From the NCBI GenBank assembly GCA_029555885.1, contig JAKPQT010000480.1, positions 1 through 15,244 on the forward strand: 15,244 bases of DNA, given 5' to 3'. The notes under the pieces are model-generated. The model was given only the letters and a program-made list of their open reading frames with translations, was not told the DNA's origin and did not search any database. Both the position numbers and the translations under genes were made by a program. The DNA is from Chloroflexota bacterium (GTDB lineage Bacteria; Chloroflexota; Anaerolineae; CG2-30-64-16). Below are positions 7,746 through 13,129 of the stretch, piece by piece; within the stretch, counting starts at the first letter, position 1; the number at the start of each line of letters is the position of its first letter.

Positions 7746-8706
7746 AGGCGCTGTCCTCCGCCTGCTCCGTCGCCGCGCGCAGCCGGGGGTCCGCAACGCG
7801 CGCCGCGATCCCGGCCAGCAGGTCCCCGACCAGAAACACCGCGGCCAGCACAGTGAGCGTGGCAGCCAGCAGCGGCGCGTGCAGGAAGGTGACGCGCGGC
7901 CCGGCGGTCGATTCCGGTGCGAGCAGCGTCAGCGCCAGTTGGCGGCCCAGTCCGGGCCACGAGAAGATCCACTCGACGAGGATCAGCTCACCGATCATCA
8001 GGCGCAGCGCGGTAAAGACCGCGGTCGCCACTGGCGCGATGATGTTACGCAGCGCATGGCGCCGCCGGATCATACGCAGCGGCACGCCCACGCTCCGCGC
8101 CGCAGTGACGTACATCTTATCCATCTCTGCGGCGAGCAGGCTGGCCGTGACCTGCGCGACCTGCGCGGTGGGCCGCGCAGCCAACACCAGCGTCGGCAGA
8201 ATCAGATGGGAGTCCCAGCCGAACCCCTGAATCGGCGGCGGCTTGATGACGGAACCGTAGATGAGCAGGCTAAGCACGGCCAGGACGGCGAGGCTGCCGA
8301 TGTAGAAGGCGGGCATCGCGAGGCCGAGCGTGGTTGCCGCCGTCAGCCAGGCCGCGATGCCCGGAGGATCGCCGCGCACAGCCACCAGCCCCAGCGCCAC
8401 GCCCGCTATCGTGCTGAGCAGCAGCGCCACGGCCAGCAGCCCCAGGCTGGCGCCGGCTGCCGCGGCGACCGTCTGCAGCACCGGCGCGCCTGCCGGCGGA
8501 ATCGCGCCCAGGTCCAGCCGCAGCGCATCGCGCAGATATGCGCCGTAGGCGGGCAGCAGCGGCGCAGCCTCGCGGTTCAGCGCGACGAGCGGGTTATTGG
8601 CAAGTTGCAATGGCCGGATGAGGTGTGCGTAGGCATAGCCGGCAAAGTTAGCGAGCAGCAGCACGCAGGGAATCAGTGCCAGGCGGCGCAGGATGTAACG
8701 CGGCAT
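7738..8706 (-). CDS. ABC transporter permease, DppB/OppB-like
   Basis: Membrane-spanning subunit of a peptide/nickel-type ABC importer, partner of the DppC-like subunit immediately downstream. 322 residues, the usual size. It starts with the family's MPRYILRRLA and a first TM (about 8-28). A periplasmic segment (30-75) follows, then TM helices near 86-110, 123-150, 168-190, 228-250 and 280-302. The EAA loop is at about 199-225 (YVTAARSVGVPL then RRRHALRNIIAP), and PGLGRQLA (251-258) is the conserved late motif. The stop overlaps the start of the DppC-like gene, and the gene begins three bases after the phosphoesterase stop. No ATPase (DppD/DppF) or solute-binding protein gene is in the window, so the complex must be completed from elsewhere or act without one. 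Confidence 0.93.
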   Translation of the reverse strand: MPRYILRRLALIPCVLLLANFAGYAYAHLIRPLQLANNPLVALNREAAPLLPAYGAYLRDALRLDLGAIPPAGAPVLQTVAAAAGASLGLLAVALLLSTIAGVALGLVAVRGDPPGIAAWLTAATTLGLAMPAFYIGSLAVLAVLSLLIYGSVIKPPPIQGFGWDSHLILPTLVLAARPTAQVAQVTASLLAAEMDKMYVTAARSVGVPLRMIRRRHALRNIIAPVATAVFTALRLMIGELILVEWIFSWPGLGRQLALTLLAPESTAGPRVTFLHAPLLAATLTVLAAVFLVGDLLAGIAARVADPRLRAATEQAEDSAYA

Positions 8707-8709
8707 GGG

Positions 8710-9612
8710 TCACGGCTCACCGCGCAGCGTACGCCAGGCCGGCAGGTTGTCGCGCTCGTCCCACCAGTCCGGCGCATCGCCCCAGCGGTAGCGGATGAAG
8801 TCAAGGGCATTTTCGGGGACGGCTGCCGCCTCGTCAGGCCGCATCCGATTGGCAATGAACCCCGCGATGGGGTAGTCGTCCACCCGCTCCAGCAGAGCCC
8901 GGTGCAAGGGCGCAGGATCATAGCGCACCATGCGCAGCGTGGCCTGCCAGCCGGTCGCCGCCGACCAATCCAGCAGCGCATATTCGGCGCGTCCCTGCTC
9001 CTTGCCCTTGCCGCGGCCGTAGCTCAGGCTGCCCGTATTGACGATGAGGGTGCCCCGGCCCTGGTTGCCGTTCGCCCCCGGCACGAACCGGCGCAACAGC
9101 GCGTGCGTGTGGCCGCAGACGACGACATCGGCATCCGCGCCGCCGAGCAGCTCGCGCACCCGCTCGTCGGTCTGCGCCCAGGGCGAGCGTTCCTCGCCGG
9201 GCCGCGGCAGGAACGGCAGGAACGGATTGCCCGGCACCCCGTGGACGATGAGCAGATCCTCTAGACGACCCCCGGAGAAGGCCACGTACTCCGGCCGTGA
9301 CGCCAGCCACGCCACGCGTTCCGGTCCCAGTCGCGCGCGCTCCCACCTGACCACCTCCTGCGCCAGCGGCATGTTCCAGTGCGCGGGCCAGAGCGATGTC
9401 TCCCACAGCGCCAGATAGAGCTCGGCGTTGCCCAGGATGCATTGGCAGGGGATGCTGCGCAGCAGGTCCACGACCTCCGCGCCCCAGGGGAGCTTATACA
9501 CCAGGTCGCCGGTGACGACGAGCGCGTCCGGTCGCTGGCTGCGCAGGTCAGCCAGCACCGCCTGGAGCGCAAACAGGTTCCCGTGGATGTCGCCGAAAAC
9601 TGCGATGCGCAT
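8710..9612 (-). CDS. Calcineurin-like metallophosphoesterase (YfcE/MJ0936-like)
   Basis: 300-residue two-metal phosphoesterase, probably cytoplasmic. Visible motifs are GDIHGN (7-12, Asp8 and His10), GDLV (35-38, Asp36), GNAE (61-64, Asn62), VHG (123-125, His124), GHTH (167-170) and VNTGSL (191-196). The third motif is GNAE rather than GNHD/E, so the usual catalytic His is absent. That is normal for the YfcE/MJ0936 subgroup (GNCD-like) and does not mean inactivity. It is longer than YfcE (about 180 residues) because of an insert around 68-118 and an extra C-terminal part (about 205-300) rich in Trp and Arg. The natural substrate is unknown. The start is the ATG at 9612, seven bases after the alkyltransferase stop, with the DppB-like gene three bases downstream. 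The sequence shows no link to DNA repair or transport beyond co-transcription. Confidence 0.92.
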   Translation of the reverse strand: MRIAVFGDIHGNLFALQAVLADLRSQRPDALVVTGDLVYKLPWGAEVVDLLRSIPCQCILGNAELYLALWETSLWPAHWNMPLAQEVVRWERARLGPERVAWLASRPEYVAFSGGRLEDLLIVHGVPGNPFLPFLPRPGEERSPWAQTDERVRELLGGADADVVVCGHTHALLRRFVPGANGNQGRGTLIVNTGSLSYGRGKGKEQGRAEYALLDWSAATGWQATLRMVRYDPAPLHRALLERVDDYPIAGFIANRMRPDEAAAVPENALDFIRYRWGDAPDWWDERDNLPAWRTLRGEP

Positions 9613-9619
9613 AAGTGGA

Positions 9620-10261
9620 TTATATCAGCAGCCGTGCCTGGCCGGTCTCCAGCGCCAGCAACCGCGCCTTCATCGCCAGGCCGCCGGCATAGCCGTGCAG
9701 GCTGCCGTCCGAGCCGATGACCCGGTGGCAGGGGATAATCAACGGAATCGGGTTGCTGCCGAGCGCGGCCCCCACCGCCTGGTAGATGCCCTGGCCGCTC
9801 CCGCCGACCTGCCGCGCAATCCACGCATAGGTGCGCGTCTGCGCGTAGGGAATCTTGGCCGCAATGGCCCACACGGTCAGCGCGAACGACGTATGCCCGC
9901 GCAGGTCCAGCGGCACATCGAACTCTTGCAGCGCCCCCGCAAGATAACCCCGCACCTGCCGCGCCGCAGCCTGCAACAGCGCCTCCGGCCCGCTTGCGGC
10001 CTCCCCCGTTGCGGCCGCAGGCTCGAACTCGACCAGCGGCACATCCGGATAGTCGTAATGGACCGCGCGCAGCGCGGCCGCGCGCGTGGCCGAGGGCAAC
10101 GTCAAGAGGCGCAGGCCGCGCTCGGAAGCCACGAGGCCCACCCAGCCCCACCCCGCACCGGTCGCCGGATAGGGCGATGCCGCCTGTGCATCTTCTAACG
10201 CGCCTGATGGCTGCACATCCTCATCGACAGGCACGACCATCGCCCGCAGTTCATCTGTCAT
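9620..10261 (-). CDS. O6-alkylguanine-DNA alkyltransferase (Ogt/MGMT family) lacking the arginine finger
   Basis: Removes alkyl groups from O6 of guanine by suicide transfer to a cysteine. 213 residues with the ATG at 10261. The N-terminal domain (about 35-115) is followed by the DNA-binding/catalytic domain (about 120-205). This carries TSFALTVW (124-131), IPYAQTRTYAWIA (137-149), the active site IIPCHRVIG (175-183, Cys178) and GYAGGLAMK (190-198). The residue just before AVG, normally Arg (the finger that replaces the flipped base), is Gln161 here (codon CAG). The nucleophile and the rest of the pocket look intact. A first segment of about 35 residues has no family counterpart. The ATG overlaps the preceding stop by 11 bases; an upstream in-frame start 19 codons earlier lies inside the neighbour and is not used. 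It is seven bases ahead of the phosphoesterase. Confidence 0.91.
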   Translation of the reverse strand: MTDELRAMVVPVDEDVQPSGALEDAQAASPYPATGAGWGWVGLVASERGLRLLTLPSATRAAALRAVHYDYPDVPLVEFEPAAATGEAASGPEALLQAAARQVRGYLAGALQEFDVPLDLRGHTSFALTVWAIAAKIPYAQTRTYAWIARQVGGSGQGIYQAVGAALGSNPIPLIIPCHRVIGSDGSLHGYAGGLAMKARLLALETGQARLLI

Positions 10262-10586
10262 GGCTGCCCTGTTCTCCTTGCACTTGCCCCGTCCTGCGTG
10301 CGGCCAGCCGCATGACAACCAGGCCCGTCAGCACCATCACGACCGCGGCCCAGGCCACCGCCACTGCGTAGCGCAGCACCCCCGAAGCCCACAGGTGAGG
10401 CATCAGCAGCGCCAGGCCGGAGGTGACGAGCGCGACCGGCAGCACGCCATTCAGGGCCAGCACAAGCCCCACCTGCGGCTGGCGCAATGCCGGTTTCCGT
10501 CCCAGCCGCATGCTCAGCCAGGCGACCATCGCCATCGGGAAGATGACTCCGGCGATGAGGACCAGGATGCCCGCCACGGTCTGCAC
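10251..10586 (-). CDS. Small three-TM membrane protein, unknown function
   Basis: 111 residues, unrecognised. Three hydrophobic helices are predicted at about 5-27, 40-64 and 70-94, separated by a short basic loop (MRLGRKPALRQ) and a short LWASG turn. A polar basic C terminus (RLAARRTGQVQGEQGSHDR) follows. No signature residues suggest a transporter or enzyme. The start is GTG at 10586 with GGAGG five bases upstream, 18 bases after the GT2 stop. Its last 11 bases are shared with the start of the alkyltransferase gene. It may be an accessory to the adjacent glycosyltransferase, which has no clear membrane anchor, but that is only a guess from position. Confidence 0.75.
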   Translation of the reverse strand: MQTVAGILVLIAGVIFPMAMVAWLSMRLGRKPALRQPQVGLVLALNGVLPVALVTSGLALLMPHLWASGVLRYAVAVAWAAVVMVLTGLVVMRLAARRTGQVQGEQGSHDR

Positions 10587-10604
10587 AGCCGCCTCCTGTA
10601 CCCC

Positions 10605-11312
10605 TCAGTCGAACGAGCCGCGCAGCCGGGCGCGCCAGATGCGCCAGACCATCTTCAAGAACAGCACGCTGTCATCCACCGGGCGGAAGTGACTCTTCTT
10701 GTCGTTGTAGATGGTCTTGATGGGGACCCAACCCACACGGAACCCCGCGAGTTGCGCGCGAAGGAGAATCTCGACCTCGGCCTCGAAGCGGCTGCTGCTG
10801 GGCCGCACCTTCGCCATCACATCGCGACTGAGCAGCCGGTAGCCGCTCTGGTTATCGGGAATCGGCTGGCCCATTGCCCAGCCGAGCAGCACCGTGCCCA
10901 CCCGATTCCCGAACTGGCTCTTCGGCGGCATCTCGCCGAACGTACGCTTGCCGATGATGATGTCGCCCTGCCCGGCACGGAACGCCTCGATGAACAGCGG
11001 AATCTCGTCCGGGTCGTGCTGGCCGTCTGCATCGAGCGTGATGGCCGCTGCAACCCCGCGCGCCACCGCATAGTCAAAGCCGGTGTTGAGCGCCTTGCCC
11101 TTACCCTGGTTCACCGCGTGAGCCACCACTTTCGCGCCTGCCAGCGCGGCGGCCGCGGCGCTCCCGTCGGTCGAGCCGTCATCCACCACGACCACCGGCA
11201 CATGAACGAGCGCGCGCTTAACGACCTCTCCGATATACTTGGCCTCATTATAACAAGGGATCAGGGCGATGATTTCACCCGTTTGCGCGGCGCGCGCCTG
11301 TGTCTCCGGCAT
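10605..11312 (-). CDS. GT2 glycosyltransferase (DPM1-like, no clear TM anchor)
   Basis: 235 residues with a single GT-A domain and no obvious C-terminal TM segment. Motifs are ALIPCYNEA (16-24), VVDDGSTDGS (42-51), NQGKGKALNTGF (68-79), the metal-binding TLDADGQHDPDE (92-103), DNQSGYRLLSR (153-163) and VPIKTIYNDKKSHFRP (196-211). It groups with polyprenyl-phosphate mannosyl/glucosyl transferases. Donor and acceptor cannot be assigned. The ATG at 11312 has GGAAGGAG six bases before it. As first gene of the minus-strand train, it is preceded by a structured leader (hairpins at 11332-11347, 11358-11393 and 11400-11428). The next gene is a small membrane protein 18 bases away. It differs from the GT2 at 1-943, which carries its own TM pair. 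Confidence 0.93.
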   Translation of the reverse strand: MPETQARAAQTGEIIALIPCYNEAKYIGEVVKRALVHVPVVVVDDGSTDGSAAAAALAGAKVVAHAVNQGKGKALNTGFDYAVARGVAAAITLDADGQHDPDEIPLFIEAFRAGQGDIIIGKRTFGEMPPKSQFGNRVGTVLLGWAMGQPIPDNQSGYRLLSRDVMAKVRPSSSRFEAEVEILLRAQLAGFRVGWVPIKTIYNDKKSHFRPVDDSVLFLKMVWRIWRARLRGSFD

Positions 11313-11331
11313 GGCTTGCTCCTTCCGTTCA

Positions 11332-11347
11332 GCGTCGCATACGACGC
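11332..11347. repeat. Short hairpin GCGTCG/CGACGC in the GT2 leader
   Basis: Perfect 6-bp arms around a four-base loop, 20 bases upstream of the GT2 start codon. Short but GC-rich, so stable as RNA. It is the last of three stem-loops in the leader. Confidence 0.5.
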
Positions 11348-11357
11348 CGCCAGTGTA

Positions 11358-11393
11358 CCGCGGGAAGGGGGTTGCGTCAACCTAACCCCGCGG
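11358..11393. repeat. Imperfect GC-rich hairpin in the GT2 leader
   Basis: Outer arms CCGCGGG (11358-11364) and CCCGCGG (11387-11393) enclose a second pairing, GGTTG (11370-11374) with CAACC (11378-11382), offset by one base. No U-run follows on either strand, so it is not a typical terminator. Confidence 0.45.
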
Positions 11394-11399
11394 CGCCTC

Positions 11400-11428
11400 T
11401 GTAGGACGGGTTGGCAACCCGTCCTACA
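11400..11428. repeat. Perfect palindromic element, 13-bp arms, three-base loop (REP-like)
   Basis: Arms TGTAGGACGGGTT (11400-11412) and AACCCGTCCTACA (11416-11428) are exact reverse complements around GGC. It lies between divergent genes and no T-run follows on either strand, which argues against an intrinsic terminator. Palindromes of this general style occur as dispersed REP-type repeats in several phyla; copy number in this genome cannot be known from one window. On the minus-strand transcript it would form the 5'-most hairpin of the GT2 leader. Confidence 0.75.
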
Positions 11429-11444
11429 ATAACATACAAACACG

Positions 11445-11450
11445 CTTATA
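11445..11450 (-). promoter_or_regulatory. Weak candidate -10 (TATAAG) for the minus-strand GT2 train
   Basis: TATAAG read on the minus strand matches the -10 consensus at five of six bases and sits in a short AT-rich island. No recognisable -35 lies 16-18 bases upstream. If used, transcription would begin near 11438 and the leader would contain all three hairpins. Confidence 0.3.
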
Positions 11451-11465
11451 AAACATAAGATGTTT
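11451..11465. promoter_or_regulatory. Operator-like palindrome AAACAT-N3-ATGTTT
   Basis: Perfect 6-bp arms (11451-11456 and 11460-11465) around AAG. The right arm overlaps the first two bases of the plus-strand -35 at 11464, and the site lies between the two divergent promoters. That is a good position for a repressor. The SufR-like regulator encoded downstream is the obvious candidate (autoregulation), but this is inferred from position alone. Confidence 0.45.
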
Positions 11466-11492
11466 GGCATCTGGCCCATTCTGTGCTATCAT
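11464..11492 (+). promoter_or_regulatory. Sigma70-type promoter for the SufR-like/DUF309 unit
   Basis: TTGGCA (11464-11469), a 17-base spacer and TATCAT (11487-11492), with TG one base before the -10. Five of six -35 bases and five of six -10 bases match consensus, with optimal spacing. Transcription should start near 11499, about 50 bases before the regulator's start codon. Confidence 0.7.
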
Positions 11493-11551
11493 CAGGGCAG
11501 ACTTACACAACAATCAGGCGCGCAACAGCTCGGACGCCTGCGGAGATGGCG

Positions 11552-12211
11552 ATGGCAGACAGCGAACTGAACAAGGCACTCGGCGACCAGTTGCAACCGA
11601 CGCGCCGGCGCATCCTCCTGGCCCTGAAACAGCGCGGCGGCATGACCGCGGCCGAGCTGGCCGAGCTGCTCGGCATCACGAGCATGGGCGTGCGCCGCCA
11701 TCTAACGACCCTGGAACGCGACCGGCTCGTGGATTACGAGCTGGTGCAGCGCGGCAAGGGCCGGCCGAGCTATGTTTACCGGCTGACCGCGCAGGCTGAG
11801 AACTTGTTCCCCAAGAACTACGCCGGGCTGGCCAAGGAACTGTTGGGCTACCTGGCGAACCGCGACAGCGGCAGCGAGATCATCCAGTTGTTCGACCAGC
11901 GCGCCGACCGCCGCATCCGGCAGGCACGCGCGCAGCTTGAGGGCAAGTCGCTGGCTGACCGCGTGGCCGGGCTGGCCGACATCCTCAACAACGACGGCTA
12001 CCTGGCCGAGTGGCAGCAGGTGGATGCCAACACCTTCCTGCTCAGCGAGCACAACTGCGCCGTCCACGAAGTGGCTGCCGAGTTTCGCGCGGCCTGTCAT
12101 TCCGAGTTGAGCTTCCTCCGAGCGATCCTGCCCGACGCGAACATCACGCGCGAGGAGCACCTGATGGCCGGCGACCTGAGCTGCACCTATCGCATCTGCC
12201 GCACCGCCTGA
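11552..12211 (+). CDS. SufR-like winged-helix Fe-S transcriptional regulator
   Basis: 219 residues. The N-terminal winged helix-turn-helix (about 14-80) has the recognition region ELLGITSMGVRRHLTTLERDR and a KGRPSYVYRLT wing. The C-terminal domain has the cysteine-rich cluster-binding layout of SufR. The family pattern I recall is C-X12-C-X13-C-X14-C. Here Cys169 and Cys182 match, the third position is Ala196, and Cys211 matches the fourth; Cys216 is an extra nearby cysteine. SufR proteins sense an iron-sulfur cluster and repress suf genes, but no suf gene is in the window, so the target is unknown. I chose the ATG at 11552 because GGAG ends six bases before it. An in-frame ATG at 11546 abuts that site, and a GTG at 11483 would start inside the promoter. 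The downstream gene begins six bases after its stop. Confidence 0.85.
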   Translation: MADSELNKALGDQLQPTRRRILLALKQRGGMTAAELAELLGITSMGVRRHLTTLERDRLVDYELVQRGKGRPSYVYRLTAQAENLFPKNYAGLAKELLGYLANRDSGSEIIQLFDQRADRRIRQARAQLEGKSLADRVAGLADILNNDGYLAEWQQVDANTFLLSEHNCAVHEVAAEFRAACHSELSFLRAILPDANITREEHLMAGDLSCTYRICRTA

Positions 12212-12217
12212 CCGACC

Positions 12218-12976
12218 ATGAACCATCCCTTCATCGCCGCGCTGGAACCCGACCTGTTCTTCGCCGTGCGCATCGAAAGCGCGGCGAAGGCTGCCGGCGC
12301 GCGTGCGGTGGTGGTCGACAATGCGGCTGCGCTGTGGGAGGCCATCGAGCACTGGCCCGAACTCATCCTCGTGGACCTGTCCGTGAGCGACTGGGAAGAC
12401 GTGGTGCGCCGCGCCAAGACCTTCCCACACACGAAGGCCATCCCCATCGTGGCCTTCGGCAGCCACGTCGATACGGCCACCCTACGGGCCGCGCGCGAAG
12501 CGGGCTGCGACCACGCGTGGGCGCGCTCCCGCTTCACCTCCGAGCTGCCCGACCTTGTACGCGAGACGCTGCACCCGCCCATCCGGCACGTGGAGGGGTG
12601 GGACGAGCCGCCGCCTGCCGCGCTGCGCCGCGGCATCGAGCAGTTCAACGCAGGCGAGTACTGGGAATGTCACGAGACGCTGGAGCACCTCTGGAACGCA
12701 GAGCCGCGCGCCGTTCGCGACCTCTACCAGGGGATCCTACAGGTCGGCGTGGCGCTGCACCATCTCCGACAGGGCAACTACGCAGGCGCAATCAAGATGT
12801 TTCGCCGGGGCCTGCCCCGCCTGAAGGACCTGCCTCCCGTCTGCCAGAGCGTGCCCGTCCACGAATTTGCCGCGGCCGCGCGGGCCGTCCACGACGCCGC
12901 GGTCAAACTCGGCCCGGACCGGCTCGACCGGCTGGACCTGCCCTTCCCCCAAATCAGCTTCCGCGAAACTGCCTGA
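12218..12976 (+). CDS. Pseudo-receiver domain fused to DUF309
   Basis: 252 residues. Residues 5-118 look like a response-regulator receiver fold. The phosphorylation-site-like Asp53 sits in ELILVDLS, followed by IPIVAFGSHVD and an AAREAGCDHAWARSRF helix/strand. The usual Thr/Ser after the fourth strand is Gly, and the conserved Lys near the end is missing (WARSRF), so it is probably a degenerate receiver. Residues about 133-205 match DUF309: FNAGEYWECHETLEHLW (143-159, His152/Glu153), then LYQGILQVGVALHHLRQGNYAGAIKMF. DUF309 is a small helical domain of unknown function. No output DNA-binding domain is present. It starts six bases after the SufR-like stop without its own Shine-Dalgarno, so it depends on the upstream gene for translation. 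Domain calls are good; the biological role is unknown. Confidence 0.83.
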   Translation: MNHPFIAALEPDLFFAVRIESAAKAAGARAVVVDNAAALWEAIEHWPELILVDLSVSDWEDVVRRAKTFPHTKAIPIVAFGSHVDTATLRAAREAGCDHAWARSRFTSELPDLVRETLHPPIRHVEGWDEPPPAALRRGIEQFNAGEYWECHETLEHLWNAEPRAVRDLYQGILQVGVALHHLRQGNYAGAIKMFRRGLPRLKDLPPVCQSVPVHEFAAAARAVHDAAVKLGPDRLDRLDLPFPQISFRETA

Positions 12977-13005
12977 CGCGCGTCCCCAATGGTGCAAAAG
13001 TCTAT

Positions 13006-13044
13006 CGGGGCAGTTTTGCCGCCTTCGGCGGCAAAACTGCCCCG
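13006..13044. repeat. Perfect hairpin with 18-bp arms between the DUF309 and ftsK genes
   Basis: Arms CGGGGCAGTTTTGCCGCC (13006-13023) and its exact complement at 13027-13044 surround TTC. It is 29 bases after the DUF309 stop and could end that transcript. However, no U-run follows on either strand, and the perfect symmetry and length are more like a REP/dispersed palindrome. Both roles are compatible. Confidence 0.7.
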
Positions 13045-13072
13045 CGCTCACGATATCCCTTGACAGGCAACC

Positions 13073-13093
13073 TATGGTATAATCTACACCATA
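13073..13093 (+). promoter_or_regulatory. Extended -10 promoter for ftsK embedded in a palindrome
   Basis: TATAAT (13078-13083) is a perfect -10 preceded by TGG, i.e. the extended -10 TGGTATAAT. A consensus TTGACA lies at 13060-13065, but only 12 bases upstream, too close for a normal -35. The -10 is enclosed by TATGGT (13073-13078) and ACCATA (13088-13093), exact inverted arms nine bases apart, so a bound repressor would block it. Transcription would start near 13090, about 40 bases before the ftsK ATG. Confidence 0.6.
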
Positions 13094-13129
13094 CAGAACA
13101 TTTGCGCGGCCAGAGCGCAGCGATGAACA

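Noticed and set aside
7879..9264. 461-codon open frame on the plus strand
   Set aside because: Mirror of the DppB-like and phosphoesterase genes; no domain pattern.
8710..9612. Phosphoesterase thought inactive because GNHD/E reads GNAE
   Set aside because: Absence of this His is usual in the YfcE/MJ0936 subgroup; all metal-binding motifs are present.
11483..11551. GTG (11483) or ATG (11546) start for the SufR-like gene
   Set aside because: GTG 11483 lies within the promoter before the -10. ATG 11546 directly abuts GGAG, leaving no spacing, whereas 11552 has six bases.
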